Shown piece after piece: positions 61,996 to 64,000 of a stretch of 64,000 nt of DNA. The notes beneath the pieces are model-generated. The model ran no database searches, had not been told where the DNA came from, and saw only the letters and a list, made by a program, of their open reading frames with translations. The translations under genes and the position numbers were made by a program. How positions within the stretch are numbered: the first letter of the stretch is position 1; every line of letters begins with the position of its first letter. The DNA comes from Rhizobiales bacterium Y(2018) (GTDB taxonomy: Bacteria; Pseudomonadota; Alphaproteobacteria; Rhizobiales; Aestuariivirgaceae): contig SCPD01000006.1 in NCBI GenBank assembly GCA_005502925.1, positions 62,001 to 126,000 of the forward strand, in the 5' to 3' direction.

Positions 61996-63666
61996 TCAAC
62001 CCTCGTCGAAGCCGCGGGCGCCGCCCTTGCCCTCGTCGCGCCGGCCATTGGGTGGCGGCATCTGGCCGTTGCCGTTCTCTTCCTCCAGCGCACGCTTGAG
62101 CCTTCGGATGATCACGGCGCGCGCCTTTTCGTCGGCCGCCTTGCCCACCAGGTCGTTGATGCCGAGCATGAGCTCGGTCAGGTCATTGTGCCAGTCACGG
62201 CGCGCCAGCTTGTCGGGGCTGATGCGCGGTCTGACTTCGGCGGCGCTGAGCACCGGCTCTGCGCCGGTCAGGTCATAGACGTCATCGAGGCTCGGCCGGG
62301 CGATCCGGTCGGCGGGCATGATGTTGTTCTGCGCCACCTCGCCTTCCATGGCGATCTGGGCGCTCTCTTCACCATGGGTGAGGAAGAGCATCTTGGCGAC
62401 GGGCAGACGCTCGCGCAGCCATTGCAGGAGCTCCGGACCGTCGGCATGACCTGAGTAATCCTCGAAGCGGCGGATGGTGGCGCGGACCTTGACTTCCTCG
62501 CCATGGATCTTGACCGCTTGCGCGCCGTCCTCGAGGAGGCGGCCGAGCGTGCCCGCCGCCTGGAAGCCGACCAGCAGCACCGTGGCATTGGGCTTGAACA
62601 GATTGTTCTTGAGATGATGACGGATGCGGCCCGCCTCGCACATGCCGCTCGCCGCGACGATGATATGGAAGCCCGAGAAGCGATTGATCGCCTTCGACTC
62701 CTCGACGCTTTCGGTCGTCTTCACATAAGGCGATTCAAGCGCATGGAGGAGAGCGTCGCCATTGCGCAGCGATTTGGCGTGCTGCGAAAAGATATTGGTC
62801 GCCTTGAGCGCCAGCGGCGAGTCGATGAAGACCGGCGCATTGGGAATGACGCCCTTGTCCATCAGCGCGATGACATCGACCAGCACTTCCTGGGTGCGCT
62901 CGACGGCGAAGGAGGGGATGAGCACGGCGCCCTGGCGGCTCGCCGCGGCGCGCAGTTCCGTGCCCAGCAGCTCGCGGCGCTTTTCTTCCGAGCGCTCGAA
63001 ACGGTCCTTGCCGCCATAGGTCGATTCGCACACGACATAGTCGAAATCGGTCGGCGCCTCGGGATCGGGCTCGAACAGCTTGGCGTCGGGGCCGATGTCG
63101 CCCGAAAACAGGATGCGCAAGGGTTTCTGGCCGGCACGCTCCACTTCCACCTCGATCGAGGCGGAACCGAGCAGATGGCCGGCATTCCAGTAGCGCGCAC
63201 GGATGCCCGGCACCGGCGTGATCCACATCTTGTAGGCCAGCCCCTCGAAGAATTCGAGCGCTCTATGGGCGTCTTCCAACGTGTAAATGGGCTCGACCTC
63301 GGCAAGCCCGCGCTTGCGGTTGCGCTCGTTGAGCAGCCGGACCTCGGTCTCCTGGATGAAGCCCGAATCGGGCAGCATCACCGCACAGAGATCGCAGGTC
63401 GCATGCGTCGCATAGATCTTCTTGGCGAAGCCCGCCTTGACCAGCTTGGGGATCAACCCGGCATGGTCGATATGCGCATGGGTGAGCAGCATGGCGTCGA
63501 GCTTGCGCGGGTCGAAGGGGAAGGCGCGATAGTTCAGCTCCTTCTCGGTCTTCGAGCCCTGGAACATGCCGCAATCGATGATGAGGCGCGCCTGCTCCGT
63601 CTCGACCACATAGCAGGAGCCGGTGACGACGCGGGTGGCGCCGTGGAAATGCAGCTTGACGGTCAT
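61996..63666 (-). CDS. Metallo-beta-lactamase fold beta-CASP hydrolase (RNA-processing type)
   Basis: Encodes 556 residues of the MBL/beta-CASP family (CPSF-73/Ysh1-like), whose members cut or degrade RNA. Metal site HAHIDH (H63, H65, D67, H68); further ligands in WNAGHLLGSASIEV and LFSGDIGPDAK. The beta-CASP domain (about 230-380) is recognisable from VLIPSFAVERTQEVL and VAASGMCEAGRIRHHLKN; DYSGHADGPELLQWL and LTHGE complete the site. A C-terminal tail of about 100 residues is charged and Gly-rich. AAGGA lies upstream. It starts four bases after the upstream LOG gene. The RNA target is unknown. Confidence 0.9.
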   Translation of the reverse strand: MTVKLHFHGATRVVTGSCYVVETEQARLIIDCGMFQGSKTEKELNYRAFPFDPRKLDAMLLTHAHIDHAGLIPKLVKAGFAKKIYATHATCDLCAVMLPDSGFIQETEVRLLNERNRKRGLAEVEPIYTLEDAHRALEFFEGLAYKMWITPVPGIRARYWNAGHLLGSASIEVEVERAGQKPLRILFSGDIGPDAKLFEPDPEAPTDFDYVVCESTYGGKDRFERSEEKRRELLGTELRAAASRQGAVLIPSFAVERTQEVLVDVIALMDKGVIPNAPVFIDSPLALKATNIFSQHAKSLRNGDALLHALESPYVKTTESVEESKAINRFSGFHIIVAASGMCEAGRIRHHLKNNLFKPNATVLLVGFQAAGTLGRLLEDGAQAVKIHGEEVKVRATIRRFEDYSGHADGPELLQWLRERLPVAKMLFLTHGEESAQIAMEGEVAQNNIMPADRIARPSLDDVYDLTGAEPVLSAAEVRPRISPDKLARRDWHNDLTELMLGINDLVGKAADEKARAVIIRRLKRALEEENGNGQMPPPNGRRDEGKGGARGFDEG

Positions 63667-63669
63667 GCT

Positions 63670-63999
63670 TTATCCTTTGCGTTCGGGGATCTTGAGGCCG
63701 CGGGCGATGAGCTCGCCCCAGGTTTGTTCGGGCGTGTCGGCGAAAGCGAAGAGATCGAGATCCGCCGGGGCGCACAGGCCTTCCTCGACGAAGCGGTTGA
63801 AGTTGATGGTCTTGCGCCAGAAGATGCTGTCATAAAGCACGATCGGCAGCGCGTCGTCCATCTTGCCCGTCTGGCGAAGCGTCAGGATCTCGAACAATTC
63901 ATCGAGCGTGCCGAAGCCGCCGGGAAACACGACGAGGGCCGCGGCGCGCATGGCGAAATGCATCTTGCGCATCGCGAAATAATGGAAGCGGAAAGTGAG
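63670..63999 (-). CDS. LOG-family protein (TIGR00730), N-terminus beyond window
   Basis: C-terminal part of about 109 codons. The signature PGGFGTLDELFEILT is the LOG/cytokinin riboside 5'-monophosphate phosphoribohydrolase motif, preceded by the conserved MRKMHFAM region. The family cleaves nucleoside monophosphates to base and ribose 5-phosphate; it is often mislabelled as lysine decarboxylase. The frame is open to the right edge, so the ATG at 63972 is internal and the true start lies beyond. The last codon is three bases from the metallo-hydrolase start, implying co-transcription. Confidence 0.9.
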   Translation of the reverse strand, partial: LTFRFHYFAMRKMHFAMRAAALVVFPGGFGTLDELFEILTLRQTGKMDDALPIVLYDSIFWRKTINFNRFVEEGLCAPADLDLFAFADTPEQTWGELIARGLKIPERKG

Positions 64000-64000
64000 G

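Noticed and set aside
61863-62099. Short forward gene in the 11-bp repeat region
   Set aside because: It runs through the repeats into the 3' end of the metallo-hydrolase gene and its purine-rich site is not spaced to its start.

Overview
The window is about 64 kb of high-GC DNA from an alphaproteobacterial chromosome, most likely of the order Hyphomicrobiales (Rhizobiales). The case rests on the TCA block zapE-mdh-sucCDAB-lpd, IolC fused to a DUF2090 domain, rhizobial-type inositol genes with GGAA-N6-TTCT sites, an EryD/SorC-type regulator, and dispersed CGTCATCCCGG-type palindromes. No genus can be named from sequence alone. There is no rRNA, tRNA, CRISPR array, transposase or prophage. Coding density is high and most gene joins are 1-4 bp overlaps.

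Left part (1-15.3 kb): the 3' part of mmsA/iolA and a small phasin-like gene; a fatty acid desaturase; a small secreted protein; then an ECF sigma factor - DUF4142 - cupredoxin unit in which the sigma gene and the DUF4142 gene are preceded by the same motif (GGGAACC-N15-CATC). This is followed by zapE and a complete lower TCA cluster (mdh, sucC, sucD, sucA, sucB, lpd).

Middle (15.3-37.5 kb): a periplasmic caspase-fold/TPR protein, an FAD amine-oxidase-like enzyme, a TraB/GumN protein with the decayed tail of a second copy beside it, xerC, a transaldolase-like aldolase, the pabB-pabA-pabC folate block and priA. Next is a sugar-acid/deoxysugar-type group (FGGY kinase, GNAT, XRE-cupin regulator, class II aldolase, SAF-domain dehydrogenase), and a tightly coupled operon joining an SsuABC-like importer to an amidohydrolase and an FAD/NAD(P) protein.

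Right part (37.8-61.7 kb): a polyol/cyclitol island. The first unit has a MalFGK-type importer, an FGGY kinase and a glycerol-1-phosphate-dehydrogenase-like enzyme. The next has a GpsA-like dehydrogenase, an RpiB-like isomerase lacking the usual histidine, a SorC regulator, a short ribulokinase-like kinase and a HAD phosphatase. Then comes myo-inositol catabolism (iolCDEB, divergent iolG, an RpiR regulator, an FrcBCA-type importer, a Gfo/Idh dehydrogenase). Three copies of a ~104 bp palindromic element lie in this island, two of them inside apparent operons. The right end carries a beta-CASP metallo-hydrolase and a partial LOG-family gene.

The least explained part is 37.9-50.0 kb. It puts two phosphopolyol dehydrogenases of opposite expected stereochemistry beside two FGGY kinases, an atypical RpiB and a phosphatase. 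I read it as an uncharacterised polyol-phosphate pathway; that is inference.
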